This document shows, piece after piece, positions 8,462 to 15,733 of a stretch of 64,000 nt of DNA. The notes under the pieces were generated by a model. It did no database searches. It saw only the letters and a list, made by a program, of their open reading frames with translations, and was not told the origin of the DNA. A program made the translations under genes and the position numbers. Source of the stretch: JAHEJX01 sp041605955. Its GTDB lineage: Bacteria > Actinomycetota > Acidimicrobiia > Spongiisociales > UBA5794. The stretch is from positions 1 to 64,000 of the forward strand of contig JBFIXI010000013.1 of the NCBI GenBank assembly GCA_041605955.1. The letters run 5' to 3'. Position 1 is the first letter of the stretch. Each line of letters starts with the position of its first letter.

Positions 8462-9745
8462 ATGGCTGTCGAGATGGAGCTGACGAGTCCGACCGAGTGG
8501 GCGTCGCCCCTCTACGACGAGGCGGTGGCCCAGTTCGACCGGGTCGCCGAGCTGATCAACCTCGACGAGAACATCCACGAGCGGCTGAGGTCTCCGCAGA
8601 GGTCTCTGGTGGTCACGTTCCCGTTTCGCCGCGACGAGTATGAGACGGTCGATACCGTCTTCGGCTACCGCGTCCAGCATCTCCACACGATGGGTCCCAC
8701 CAAGGGAGGGATTCGCTTCGCGCCGGACGTGAACCTCGGCGAGGTGGCGGCATTGGCCATGCTCATGACGTGGAAGTGCTCGATCGTCGGTCTGCCCTTC
8801 GGAGGCGCCAAGGGCGGAGTTCGCGTGGATCCCACCGTGCTGAGTCGTGCTGAGACGCAGCGACTCACCCGGCGCTACACCATGGAGATAATCAATTTCA
8901 TTGGCCCCGACAAGGACATACCCGCCCCGGACATGGGCACCGACGAGCGAGTGATGGCGTGGCTGATGGACACGTACTCCACGCACGTCGGCCACACGGA
9001 GCCGGCCGTCGTGACGGGAAAACCGCCCTCCATCGGCGGCTCGGTGGCGCGTCGCGAAGCCACCGGGAGGGGTTTGATGAGCCTCCTGCCGTCGGTGGCG
9101 TCTCATCTCAGCGTGCCGGTCGAAGGGGCGCGTGTCGTGGTCCAAGGTTTCGGGAATGTGGGTCAATATGCCGCGTTGGCCGCCCAGCAGATGGGATGCA
9201 AAGTCATCGCGGTCTCGGACGTCTCCGGCGCCATCCACAACGACCTTGGCTTCGACGTCGAGGATCTAATGGCATACGTCAGCGAGACCAGGGGAGTGAG
9301 CGGCTACCAGCAATCCGACAAGCTCGATCCAGACAAGCTGCTGACGCTGGAGTGTGAGTTCCTCGTGCCGGCAGCGGTGGGCGGGGTGATTCACGGCGGA
9401 AATGCGCCCGACGTCAAGGCTCGGGCGGTGCTGGAGGGCGCCAATGGTCCGACCACCGGAGCTGCGGACGAGGTCTTCCGAGAGAACGGGGTGTTTCTCG
9501 TTCCCGATGTGCTCGCCAACGCCGGCGGGGTGACCGTTTCCTACTTCGAGTGGGTCCAGGATCTGCAGAACTACTTCTGGTCGGAGGCCGAGATCGTGGC
9601 TCGCCTTCGCGAGATCATGAACCGGGCCTTCAACGAGGTTCTGGACACATCGATCCGCGAGAACACCGACATGCGCACCGCGGCACTGATCAAGGGAATC
9701 CGCCGGGTCACCGAAGCCAAGCTGGCGCGCGGCATCTACCCCTAG
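8462..9745 (+). CDS. gdhA: Glutamate dehydrogenase (Glu/Leu/Phe/Val family)
   Basis: 427 residues. It interconverts glutamate and 2-oxoglutarate plus ammonia. The substrate-binding region reads MGPTKGGIRFAPDVN and LPFGGAKGGVRVDP, with the catalytic lysine in the second block; PAPDMGTDERVMAW follows. The C-terminal Rossmann domain has VVQGFGNVGQYAA. The cofactor preference cannot be read with certainty. ATG 8462 was chosen because AGGAG lies just upstream and because alignment to family members begins here; the frame is open further upstream only as an antisense artefact. The last four bases overlap the stop of the convergent nuclease gene. Confidence 0.93.
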   Translation: MAVEMELTSPTEWASPLYDEAVAQFDRVAELINLDENIHERLRSPQRSLVVTFPFRRDEYETVDTVFGYRVQHLHTMGPTKGGIRFAPDVNLGEVAALAMLMTWKCSIVGLPFGGAKGGVRVDPTVLSRAETQRLTRRYTMEIINFIGPDKDIPAPDMGTDERVMAWLMDTYSTHVGHTEPAVVTGKPPSIGGSVARREATGRGLMSLLPSVASHLSVPVEGARVVVQGFGNVGQYAALAAQQMGCKVIAVSDVSGAIHNDLGFDVEDLMAYVSETRGVSGYQQSDKLDPDKLLTLECEFLVPAAVGGVIHGGNAPDVKARAVLEGANGPTTGAADEVFRENGVFLVPDVLANAGGVTVSYFEWVQDLQNYFWSEAEIVARLREIMNRAFNEVLDTSIRENTDMRTAALIKGIRRVTEAKLARGIYP

Positions 9746-10572
9746 GCGGCCGCCGCCTCTTTCCCGTCCACTTGCACTGTCGTCAGGTCTTCAGGGCGCA
9801 CCGCCGGGCATATGTCCTGGTAGCTACACCAGCCGCAGAGGCGGCTGGGCCGCGCCGGGAAGTTCTTGGATTGCAGCGCACGGTCGATTGCCGTCCACAG
9901 CGCTTGGAGGTGCCTCTCCATGGCGTCGAGCTGGCGGTTCGTGACCGGGATCTCGTAGACGGTCGGGCCGTTGAGATAGAGCAGTCGCAACCGCGTGGGG
10001 GTACGGCCGGTCTCCTGACGGATCAACAGCGCATAGATCTTGAGGGCGAAGAACGCGGGGATTGCATAGCGCTCCGGCGGGGCGGTCCCGGTCTTGTAGT
10101 CCGTGATGACGAGCCCGGCGTCGGTTTCGTCCATCCGGTCGAGGATGCCGCGTATCGTCATGTCACCTAGCTCTTGGGTCATGTCGAGCTCGCGGGCCGC
10201 CGGCTCGATGGCGGCCGGGTCTTCGGTGCCGAAGTAGTTGGCGAGGATCGCCAGACTGGAGATCCCCCACTCCCGCTCCTCTTCCAGCGAGTCGAACAAG
10301 TCCGGGTAGTCCAGATCTCGCAGCTCCACCCATGCCTCTCGGAAGAGGTCGAACAGGCGCTCAGGCGTTCGCTCGCTGGCGGGATGGTCGAAGAGGCGCT
10401 GGAGAGCTAGATGGGCGGTCGTGCCCCGTGCCTGATAGATGGTCGGCGGTACCTCGATCTTGTCTACAGCCTTGTACTTGAACAGTTGCGGGCACACCTT
10501 GAAGTCGCTGGCTCGAGACGGAGAGAGTGTCTCCAATGTCAGCGGGGTTTCGACCATGGTGTCTGCTGTCAT
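9742..10572 (-). CDS. RecB-family PD-(D/E)XK nuclease, stand-alone
   Basis: About 276 residues. It begins with LSPSRASDFKVCPQLFKYKAV, the start of the PDDEXK_1/Cas4-like nuclease fold, has GILDRMDETDAGLVITDYKTG (the D...D-x-K catalytic motif), and ends with CGWCSYQDICP. Together with the first cysteine this gives a Cys4 iron-sulphur site. It resembles mycobacterial single-domain RecB-like exonucleases rather than the helicase-linked ones. ATG 10572 is preferred because TACAAT lies seven bases upstream, which fits a leaderless start; in-frame starts at 10581 and 10611 are alternatives. It may work with the AdnAB-like pair 1.8 kb away, but nothing proves this. Confidence 0.82.
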   Translation of the reverse strand: MTADTMVETPLTLETLSPSRASDFKVCPQLFKYKAVDKIEVPPTIYQARGTTAHLALQRLFDHPASERTPERLFDLFREAWVELRDLDYPDLFDSLEEEREWGISSLAILANYFGTEDPAAIEPAARELDMTQELGDMTIRGILDRMDETDAGLVITDYKTGTAPPERYAIPAFFALKIYALLIRQETGRTPTRLRLLYLNGPTVYEIPVTNRQLDAMERHLQALWTAIDRALQSKNFPARPSRLCGWCSYQDICPAVRPEDLTTVQVDGKEAAAA

Positions 10573-10743
10573 GGCGCCCATTGTATGGAAGGCCGCCGAC
10601 AAAAACCACACCCGTGTAATTTGCCCGACGCTTCGTGGCCAGGCCCCGCTTTGGTCTCAGCGCCGGATCTCGGCCAACTTGAAGCCGACGAACTGCCTGG
10701 GGCGCAGAAAGACGCGCAGTGGGGCCGTCCCCGGGTCGCCAAA

Positions 10744-10923
10744 TCAGAACTCCTCGATCGTCCCCCCGGCGAACAGAGCCACGTTGGGGCTCAGGTCGAA
10801 GGTTCCACAGGAGAATCCGTACTCGAATTCGTCCTCGATGAAGCCTTGTGGATCGGCACTCGCCGGGGCGGCAACACCAACGATGAGCATCACGGTGAAG
10901 ATGGCTAAGAGTCTCTTGGACAT
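10744..10923 (-). CDS. Small secreted protein, function unknown
   Basis: 59 residues from ATG 10923, with a strong GGAGGAG ribosome site just upstream. Residues 1-24 form a clean Sec signal peptide: MSKRLL, a hydrophobic core of about 14 residues, then APASA before DPQGF. The mature part is only about 35 residues, acidic and aromatic, with one cysteine (FSCGTFDLSPNV). It stops abruptly after GGTIEEF, and the family could be longer, so truncation or a frameshift cannot be excluded. A different frame continues into DPGTAPLRVF over the next 80 bases, which would fit a frameshift. No known family is recognised. A structured RNA locus lies divergently upstream. Confidence 0.6.
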   Translation of the reverse strand: MSKRLLAIFTVMLIVGVAAPASADPQGFIEDEFEYGFSCGTFDLSPNVALFAGGTIEEF

Positions 10924-11039
10924 GGGCTCCTCCTCCTGCACCACGCACCAAGGCACTGCACCGATCCCAAACATCTGTGGAACCGAGGGCTACCCGACCC
11001 ACGCCAGCCGAGAGCGCGAAAACTAAGTATTGATACCGT

Positions 11040-11069
11040 TTGACGGAGCCAAAGTGGATCGCATACAGT
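11040..11069 (+). promoter_or_regulatory. Promoter of structured RNA locus A
   Basis: TTGACG at 11040-11045 and TACAGT at 11064-11069 are separated by 18 bases, a good sigma-70-type promoter. The start of transcription would be near 11076. Locus B, 2.3 kb away, has the same arrangement (TTGACC, 18 bases, TACATT). Confidence 0.7.
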
Positions 11070-11075
11070 TCCCAC

Positions 11076-11340
11076 GCTTCGGAAGGGAAACTGGAAGAAG
11101 CAGACCGGGACTCCCGCAAGGGCGCCGCTCAGGTCCCCGGGCAACCGAGGATGGAGTGGCAAGGTCAAGGTCATGGACCCGACGGGCCCGCAAGGGCAGA
11201 CGGACGCTTCGGTGTCCGCTTAACGGAGGGTCATCGCCATACCGGCCTCGGCCGGAGTGGTTTCGGCCCGGCTTCGGCCGGGACGACGGAAGGGCCCCGA
11301 GAGGGAAACGCTTCGGCGAATCTCACTCGGGGCCTTCTCG
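11076..11340 (+). ncRNA. Candidate structured non-coding RNA, copy A
   Basis: About 265 bases between a good promoter and a strong hairpin, with no convincing reading frame. Hairpins visible by eye include GCCCGCAAGGGC (GNRA loop), the seven-pair CGGACGC-UUCG-GUGUCCG, CCCGGC-UUCG-GCCGGG, and an outer GACCC/GGGTC pairing. It ends in GGCCCCGAG...CTCGGGGCC (11293-11334) enclosing 24 bases with GCTTCGGC at the centre. Copy B has a hairpin of the same form with compensatory changes. I do not recognise it as RNase P RNA, tmRNA, SRP RNA or a known riboswitch. The only gene downstream is convergent, so a stand-alone RNA is more likely than a leader. Confidence 0.65.
11293..11334 (+). terminator. Terminal hairpin of RNA copy A
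   Basis: A nine-pair GC-rich stem (11293-11301 with 11326-11334) caps 24 bases containing a GC-UUCG-GC mini-hairpin. No T-run follows, as is usual in actinobacterial terminators. It may be both the RNA's 3' domain and the terminator, and it lies 56 bases before the convergent DUF4032 stop. Confidence 0.55.
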
Positions 11341-11389
11341 CGTTGCCCCTTCTCGCGGTGGTGCGGCCCGGCCTCTCAGGATCATTGAT

Positions 11390-12586
11390 CTATTCCAGGT
11401 CGAACCCGGGCATACCGCTTTCCATCCAATCGGCAAACGCTTCCTCGTTGGGCACGTCGCGACTCTGGTTGTATGACAGCAGGTAGCGATGGTGCAGGAA
11501 GTCGCAGTACTTCTGTACCGGGTTGTCGCCCTGGCCTCCCATCTCGGCCTCGATCCTCTTCAGCATCGGTTCGAAGGTGCCTACACGCCACATGACGGCG
11601 GCCACGGCTTTGTTGGCCTCGCTGACCGCCAGCTTGCTCTCGTGATATCGCAGGTCGGCGAGGATCTGCCTCGCCTGGTTCTCGGTGGCGCGGATCCGGG
11701 TGAGCTGGGATAGCCGGTGGCGGTGGTAGCCGCGGCCACCCACCTCCACTTTGAGTCGCAGCCGGCGCCCATCACCGACCGGCTCGAGATCCACCTCGCC
11801 CACCTCGAAGCCCAACTCGTTGAGCCGGCGGACTCGCTCGGTGATGCGGAAGCCCTCCTCGGGGCCGATCAGGATCTGTTGATTCAGTTCCTTCCACAGC
11901 CCGTGGTAGCGGCCGGCAATGTCATCGCCGAGATGCAGATCGGCGGCGTCGATTTCGACACCATGCTCGGCAGCGATGTCGGCCATGCCGCCCGCCACGT
12001 TGAGCGTCATGATCTCGAGGTCGGCGCGGCGTTGGCCATCCGACAGCGAGTCGTGCAGCTCCGCCGTCTCGGCATCGACCATGGTGATCGCCAACGCGGC
12101 AGCGTCGTAGCGATACAGCACATTCGACAGCGAGCAGTCCCCCCAAAAGCATCCCAGCAGGTGGAGCTCCACTAGCAGTCCGGCGAATCCGTCGAGGAGC
12201 TGATTGCGACGGTATCCGAATCCGCCGCCCGAGATTATCTCGCGATAGGAGAAGCCGAAATCGAGATAGCGGGTAATCACGGCTGCCGACCACTCCTCTG
12301 ACTTGTCCACCCAGCTCCGTTCCACGATGCCCACGACGTCGACCACGGAGGCTCCCCGCTCCTTGAGGCGCCGCAACGCCGCATACTCGTGGCGGGCGAG
12401 CCTGCGGGGCAGCTCCTTGATCGCGTATACCCCTTCGTCGTAGGCGACGAACTCGACGACGTGGCGGTGGACACCGCGCGGCAGATCCACCAGGCGGTCG
12501 GTTTGCCAGGTGGACAACGGCATCTCCCACGGAAGATCGAGAAAGTCGGGATTGCCGGGGAGGATCGTTAGGTGGGGTGTCGACAT
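11390..12586 (-). CDS. DUF4032 protein with kinase-like N-terminal domain
   Basis: 398 residues. The N-terminal two thirds look like a lipopolysaccharide-kinase/RIO-type fold: VYAIKELPRRLARHEYAALRRL (lysine and helix C), LLVELHLLGCFWGDCSLSNVLY (catalytic loop with D and N), then ITMVDAETAELH (the D of the metal-binding motif). The C-terminal part, with RIRATENQARQILADLRYHES and SYNQSRDVPNEEAF, is the DUF4032 domain. A phosphotransferase activity is plausible but the substrate is unknown. ATG 12586 lies directly after the stop of the lipoprotein gene, so the two form an operon; GTG 12601 is an alternative that would overlap it. Confidence 0.8.
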   Translation of the reverse strand: MSTPHLTILPGNPDFLDLPWEMPLSTWQTDRLVDLPRGVHRHVVEFVAYDEGVYAIKELPRRLARHEYAALRRLKERGASVVDVVGIVERSWVDKSEEWSAAVITRYLDFGFSYREIISGGGFGYRRNQLLDGFAGLLVELHLLGCFWGDCSLSNVLYRYDAAALAITMVDAETAELHDSLSDGQRRADLEIMTLNVAGGMADIAAEHGVEIDAADLHLGDDIAGRYHGLWKELNQQILIGPEEGFRITERVRRLNELGFEVGEVDLEPVGDGRRLRLKVEVGGRGYHRHRLSQLTRIRATENQARQILADLRYHESKLAVSEANKAVAAVMWRVGTFEPMLKRIEAEMGGQGDNPVQKYCDFLHHRYLLSYNQSRDVPNEEAFADWMESGMPGFDLE

Positions 12587-12587
12587 C

Positions 12588-13238
12588 TCAATTGATCTCA
12601 CAGCCGGGGGACCGCTCGATGAGGACGACCTCTGCCGATTCCTCAGGTCCGCTCAGCAGACCGCGCAACCGGCCTTCCCCGGCTCCGTCGACGACCCACG
12701 TCCACGTGTCCGCCGCCTCGTTGTAGCTCTCGGATAGCTGTGGTCCGTAGGCTAACTGCAGCGCGGCCCGGGTGGATCCGACGCCGATACCGGACGCCGT
12801 CGCGAGACCGAGGCGGCGCGGGTCGGTGGCACCCTCGTTGCGATCGAAGTCATATCCGTAGCTGTACGAATAGAGCTCGCCGAGGCCGGCATCCCCATTC
12901 GGGGCCAACGCCTCGTTGGAAACGAAGAACAGATACAGCGACCCCCATGCAATCGCCCGCATCAGGGCCCCGGGACATCTTCCGTACAAAGGGGAGTCGC
13001 TGTTGATCCAGCCTGAGTCGATGTCGGGTTCTCCGAATGCCGGGATCAGCAGGTCGAAGACGGCCTGCGGGCTCGACCCGACGACGGCGCTCCCCACCCC
13101 ATCCCGGCTGAGCACCGGCGTGTCGGGCGGTTGGGTAGTGCTGGCGGAGGGAGAGTCCCCCGCGCCGCAGCCGCTCGCTACCGCGGCGAGACAAAGCACG
13201 AGCACTCGTCGGCAGAGGGCTGGGGAGGGCGCCTTCAC
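12588..13238 (-). CDS. Predicted lipoprotein, function unknown
   Basis: 216 residues from GTG 13238. Residues 1-24 are a lipoprotein signal: basic MKAPSPALCRR, a hydrophobic stretch VLVLCLAAV, and the lipobox ASGC with the lipidated cysteine at about 24. A Ser/Thr/Pro-rich linker follows, then a soluble domain with a DTPVLSRDGVGSAVVGSS start. Its central segment VSNEALAPNGDAGLGELYSY and later GIGVGSTRAALQLAYG resemble repeated units seen in secreted actinobacterial proteins of unknown role. It would be anchored outside the cytoplasmic membrane. It forms an operon with the kinase-like gene, suggesting surface sensing or envelope control, which is inference. Confidence 0.7.
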   Translation of the reverse strand: MKAPSPALCRRVLVLCLAAVASGCGAGDSPSASTTQPPDTPVLSRDGVGSAVVGSSPQAVFDLLIPAFGEPDIDSGWINSDSPLYGRCPGALMRAIAWGSLYLFFVSNEALAPNGDAGLGELYSYSYGYDFDRNEGATDPRRLGLATASGIGVGSTRAALQLAYGPQLSESYNEAADTWTWVVDGAGEGRLRGLLSGPEESAEVVLIERSPGCEIN

Positions 13239-13300
13239 AGCGACTCAACCTAATTCGCGAAATCAAATATCCGATCGCGAAAAGTATGTAGCGATTTGAG

Positions 13301-13330
13301 TTGACCACTCCAACCATCGTCGGGTACATT
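13301..13330 (+). promoter_or_regulatory. Promoter of structured RNA locus B
   Basis: TTGACC at 13301-13306 and TACATT at 13325-13330 with an 18-base spacer, matching the promoter of copy A in sequence and spacing. Transcription should start near 13337, divergent from the lipoprotein gene. Confidence 0.7.
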
Positions 13331-13336
13331 CCCTCT

Positions 13337-13628
13337 CGAACCGCTCGGGGAGACCCGGGCGGGGACCGGAAGCCCGCAAGGGTGGAAGGTGCCACCAGGC
13401 CCTTCGGGGGCTGGAGGCAGTCCGGAGGGCTCGGCTCCCGAAAGGGAGACGACCCGAGCGGAAGCTCAGAGGGAGCGATCCCTAGGGGCGGAAGTGAGGG
13501 GTAAACCCGAAGGACACCCACGGCAACGGCTTCGGTCGGGGCCATGGGATCGGTCGGACCTTAGGGTCTGATCGATACGGAAATCCCGAGAGGACGAAGC
13601 TTCGGCGGAGTTCACTCGGGATTTCCCG
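13337..13628 (+). ncRNA. Candidate structured non-coding RNA, copy B
   Basis: About 290 bases with no convincing reading frame. It shares with copy A an ACCGG-A block followed by CCCGCAAGGG, a GNRA hairpin followed by AGACG (CCCGAAAGGG here, CCCGCAAGGG in A), and the 3' hairpin. Other hairpins are CTCCCGAAAGGGAG inside GCTCG/CGAGC, GCTC-AGAGG-GAGC, and GGCCC-TTCG-GGGGCT. The 12-pair terminal stem (13579-13590 with 13615-13626) differs from copy A at three neighbouring base pairs, all compensated. That supports selection on structure. The intervening sequence has diverged strongly, so homology of the middle parts is likely but not proven by eye. Confidence 0.65.
13579..13626 (+). terminator. 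Terminal hairpin of RNA copy B
   Basis: A perfect 12-pair stem, GGAAATCCCGAG with CTCGGGATTTCC, encloses 24 bases; the copy A loop has the same length and matches at 17 of 24 positions, including CTTCGGCG. Confidence 0.6.
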
Positions 13629-13642
13629 CGTCCAGGGCCGTT

Positions 13643-13694
13643 CGTCCCGGGCCACTCGTCCCGGGCCACTCGTCCCGGGCCACTCGTCCCGGGC
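13643..13694. repeat. 14-bp tandem repeat, 3.7 copies
   Basis: CGTCCCGGGCCACT is repeated head to tail at 13643, 13657 and 13671, with a partial copy at 13685. The period is not a multiple of three and no gene covers it. Each unit contains the palindrome CCCGGG. It lies between the end of RNA copy B and the PH/SHOCT gene. Confidence 0.9.
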
Positions 13695-13766
13695 TTGCGC
13701 GTCCGGGCTCCCGCCCAGACAGACTTCATCCTCCAGACAGCTTTCCCAACGAGTAGCCTGCCCGCC

Positions 13767-14402
13767 ATGGCATATCCGGAGAAACTGCTCAGCGAGGGCG
13801 AGCGGGTCATCCGCGAGTTCCGGCCGCATTGGCGGCTGCTGTTCATCCCGGTCTTGTGGCTCGTTGCCGGCATCGTGGCGGTCGTGCTCGTCAACACCAC
13901 GATCCCGCCCGATGACGGGACCATCGACCTCGTCAGTTCACTCGTCATCGTCGCTGCGATGATTCCTCTGGTGATGGCGCCGCTGGTGAAGTGGTGGTTC
14001 ACCTTCTACATCTTGACCAACGAGCGGTTGATCACTCGGACCGGCGTGATCTCGCGAAGCGGCGTCGAGATCCCGCTCGAGAACATCGCCAACGTGCTGT
14101 TCAAACAGAACGTGATCGAGCGCATGCTGCGCGCCGGCGACCTCCTCATCGAGTCGGCAGGAGAGAGTGGGCAGAGCCCATTCAACGACATTCCCGATCC
14201 GGACGAGTTCCAAGCCCTGCTGTACCGGGTGCGGGAAGAACGCACCAAGACGCTCGCCCAACACCAGGCTGCCGCCATGACGGGGGTCGCCGCGCCCGAC
14301 GCCACCGAGCGGCTCGAGCGATTGGCCCGCCTCCATCGCGACGGAGTGATCACGGAACAGGAGTACCGGGAGAAGCGTCAGCAGCTGCTCGACGAGATCT
14401 GA
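13767..14402 (+). CDS. PH (bPH2/YdbT-like) domain membrane protein with C-terminal SHOCT motif
   Basis: 211 residues. It begins MAYPEKLLSEGERVIREFRPHWR, the usual opening of bacterial PH-domain membrane proteins, followed by two membrane helices (LLFIPVLWLVAGIVAVVLV and LVIVAAMIPLVMAPLVKWW). A bacterial PH domain follows: FTFYILTNERLITRTGVISRSGVEIPLENI. The last 32 residues, ERLERLARLHRDGVITEQEY onward, are a SHOCT motif. The ATG is preceded by TAGCCT with a seven-base gap, consistent with leaderless translation. Function is unknown; membrane localisation is certain. Confidence 0.85.
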   Translation: MAYPEKLLSEGERVIREFRPHWRLLFIPVLWLVAGIVAVVLVNTTIPPDDGTIDLVSSLVIVAAMIPLVMAPLVKWWFTFYILTNERLITRTGVISRSGVEIPLENIANVLFKQNVIERMLRAGDLLIESAGESGQSPFNDIPDPDEFQALLYRVREERTKTLAQHQAAAMTGVAAPDATERLERLARLHRDGVITEQEYREKRQQLLDEI

Positions 14403-14429
14403 GCTTGGGAACGTCGCTGTGTCTCCGGC

Positions 14430-15656
14430 TCACGCCAGGGCGAAGCCGGCCACCGCTTCGATGTGATAGGTCTGCGGGAACAGGTCGACCGGGGTCACCT
14501 CCTGCAGCGAATAGCCGTACTCCCCAAGCAGCCGGGCGTCGCGTGCCAAGCTGGCCGGGTCGCAGGAGACGTACGCCACGCGCCGGGGGGCGGCTGCCGT
14601 CACCGCGGCGACTCCGGCCTCACCCAGCCCAGTGCGCGGCGGGTCCGCCACGGCGAGTGCCGGGTATTCGTCGAGATGTCCTGCCACCTTCTCGATCTTG
14701 CCGCGAATCACCCGGTGATCGACGTTGGTGAGCCGCAGGTTGTGTCGTAGATCCTCGGCGGCGGTGCGATCGGACTCGACGGCCACGACGCGGCCCACCG
14801 CCGCGGCCAAGCTCACTCCGAACAGTCCCACGCCGGCGTAGGCGTCGAGAAGCGTGTCTGTGCTCTGCGGCTGCAGCGCCTCGGCAACGAGCTCGACCAG
14901 GGCCGCGGCACCGTGGCTGTTGTTTTGAAAGAATGCGTTGCCGGTGATGCGGAAGCTGCGGCCGTCGATCTCTTCGACGATGTGTGCCGGCCCGTCGAGT
15001 CCGGTGACCTTACGTCCCGCATAACGCGCCAGGTTGATTTCCCACGTGGCGGCGTGTGGGGGAACCGAGCCGGCCACTATTGCCAGCGACTCGCCCGTGT
15101 TGGTGCCCGTTCGCAGCGTCAGCCGCTCGACGCCGTCGAGATTCCCGAGTCGCTCGAACACGGCGGCCAGCCTGGGATCGAGCAGCTTGCACACGTCGAG
15201 CGGGACCAGCTCGTGGGAGCGATAACGGTGCATTGCCGGCTTCCCGCCGACGACGCGGAAGTCCATGCGGTTCCGATAGCCAAAGCGGGGCCCCGCCGTG
15301 ACGATCTCCGCGACCGGAGGCGTCGTGATCTTGCCGATGTGTTGGAGTTGCGTGATGACCGTGTTGCGCTTCCAGCCCAGCTGAGCGGAGTAGTCCGCAT
15401 GCTGCCACTGGCAGCCGCCGCAGGTCGTCGCGTGAGGGCACCGCGGCTCGATTCGCTGTGGCGAGGCCTCGATGATCTCGACCAGCTCGGCGCGGGCCCA
15501 CGATCCGCCGTCCTTGGCGATCCGGCCGACGACCACCTCGCCCGGCAGGACGCCGGCGACGAAATGGGCCTTGCCGCTTACGCGGCCGACTCCCTCGCCG
15601 CCGTGAGCGATGTCGCTGATCTGGATTTCCACGAGCGAGTCGCGCGGCTGCACCAT
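14430..15656 (-). CDS. TrmA/RlmD-type RNA m5-uracil methyltransferase
   Basis: 408 residues. A TRAM domain (residues about 8-62) is followed by cysteines C73, C79 and C82 in CPHATTCGGCQ and a fourth in DVCKLL, the iron-sulphur site of RlmD-type enzymes. The Rossmann methyltransferase domain has LLDAYAGVGLFG (SAM site), VADPPRTGLG and the catalytic cysteine C365 in VSCDPASLARD. It uses SAM to make 5-methyluridine, most likely in 23S rRNA; whether tRNA or rRNA is the target cannot be told from sequence. TAGCTT lies six bases before the ATG. Confidence 0.88.
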   Translation of the reverse strand: MVQPRDSLVEIQISDIAHGGEGVGRVSGKAHFVAGVLPGEVVVGRIAKDGGSWARAELVEIIEASPQRIEPRCPHATTCGGCQWQHADYSAQLGWKRNTVITQLQHIGKITTPPVAEIVTAGPRFGYRNRMDFRVVGGKPAMHRYRSHELVPLDVCKLLDPRLAAVFERLGNLDGVERLTLRTGTNTGESLAIVAGSVPPHAATWEINLARYAGRKVTGLDGPAHIVEEIDGRSFRITGNAFFQNNSHGAAALVELVAEALQPQSTDTLLDAYAGVGLFGVSLAAAVGRVVAVESDRTAAEDLRHNLRLTNVDHRVIRGKIEKVAGHLDEYPALAVADPPRTGLGEAGVAAVTAAAPRRVAYVSCDPASLARDARLLGEYGYSLQEVTPVDLFPQTYHIEAVAGFALA

Positions 15657-15733
15657 GGAGTCAAGCTATCGCGCAGCCCGCAGGAGGTGAAACCAGCGCT
15701 CTAACCTGCCGAGAGGCGATAGCGAGGAGATCC

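Noticed and set aside
13337..13628. RNase P RNA, because GGAGGCAGTCCGGAGGGCTC resembles the GAGGAAAGTCCGG core
   Set aside because: The partner motif ACAGAA near the 3' end and the long-range P4 pairing are absent, and the locus is too short.
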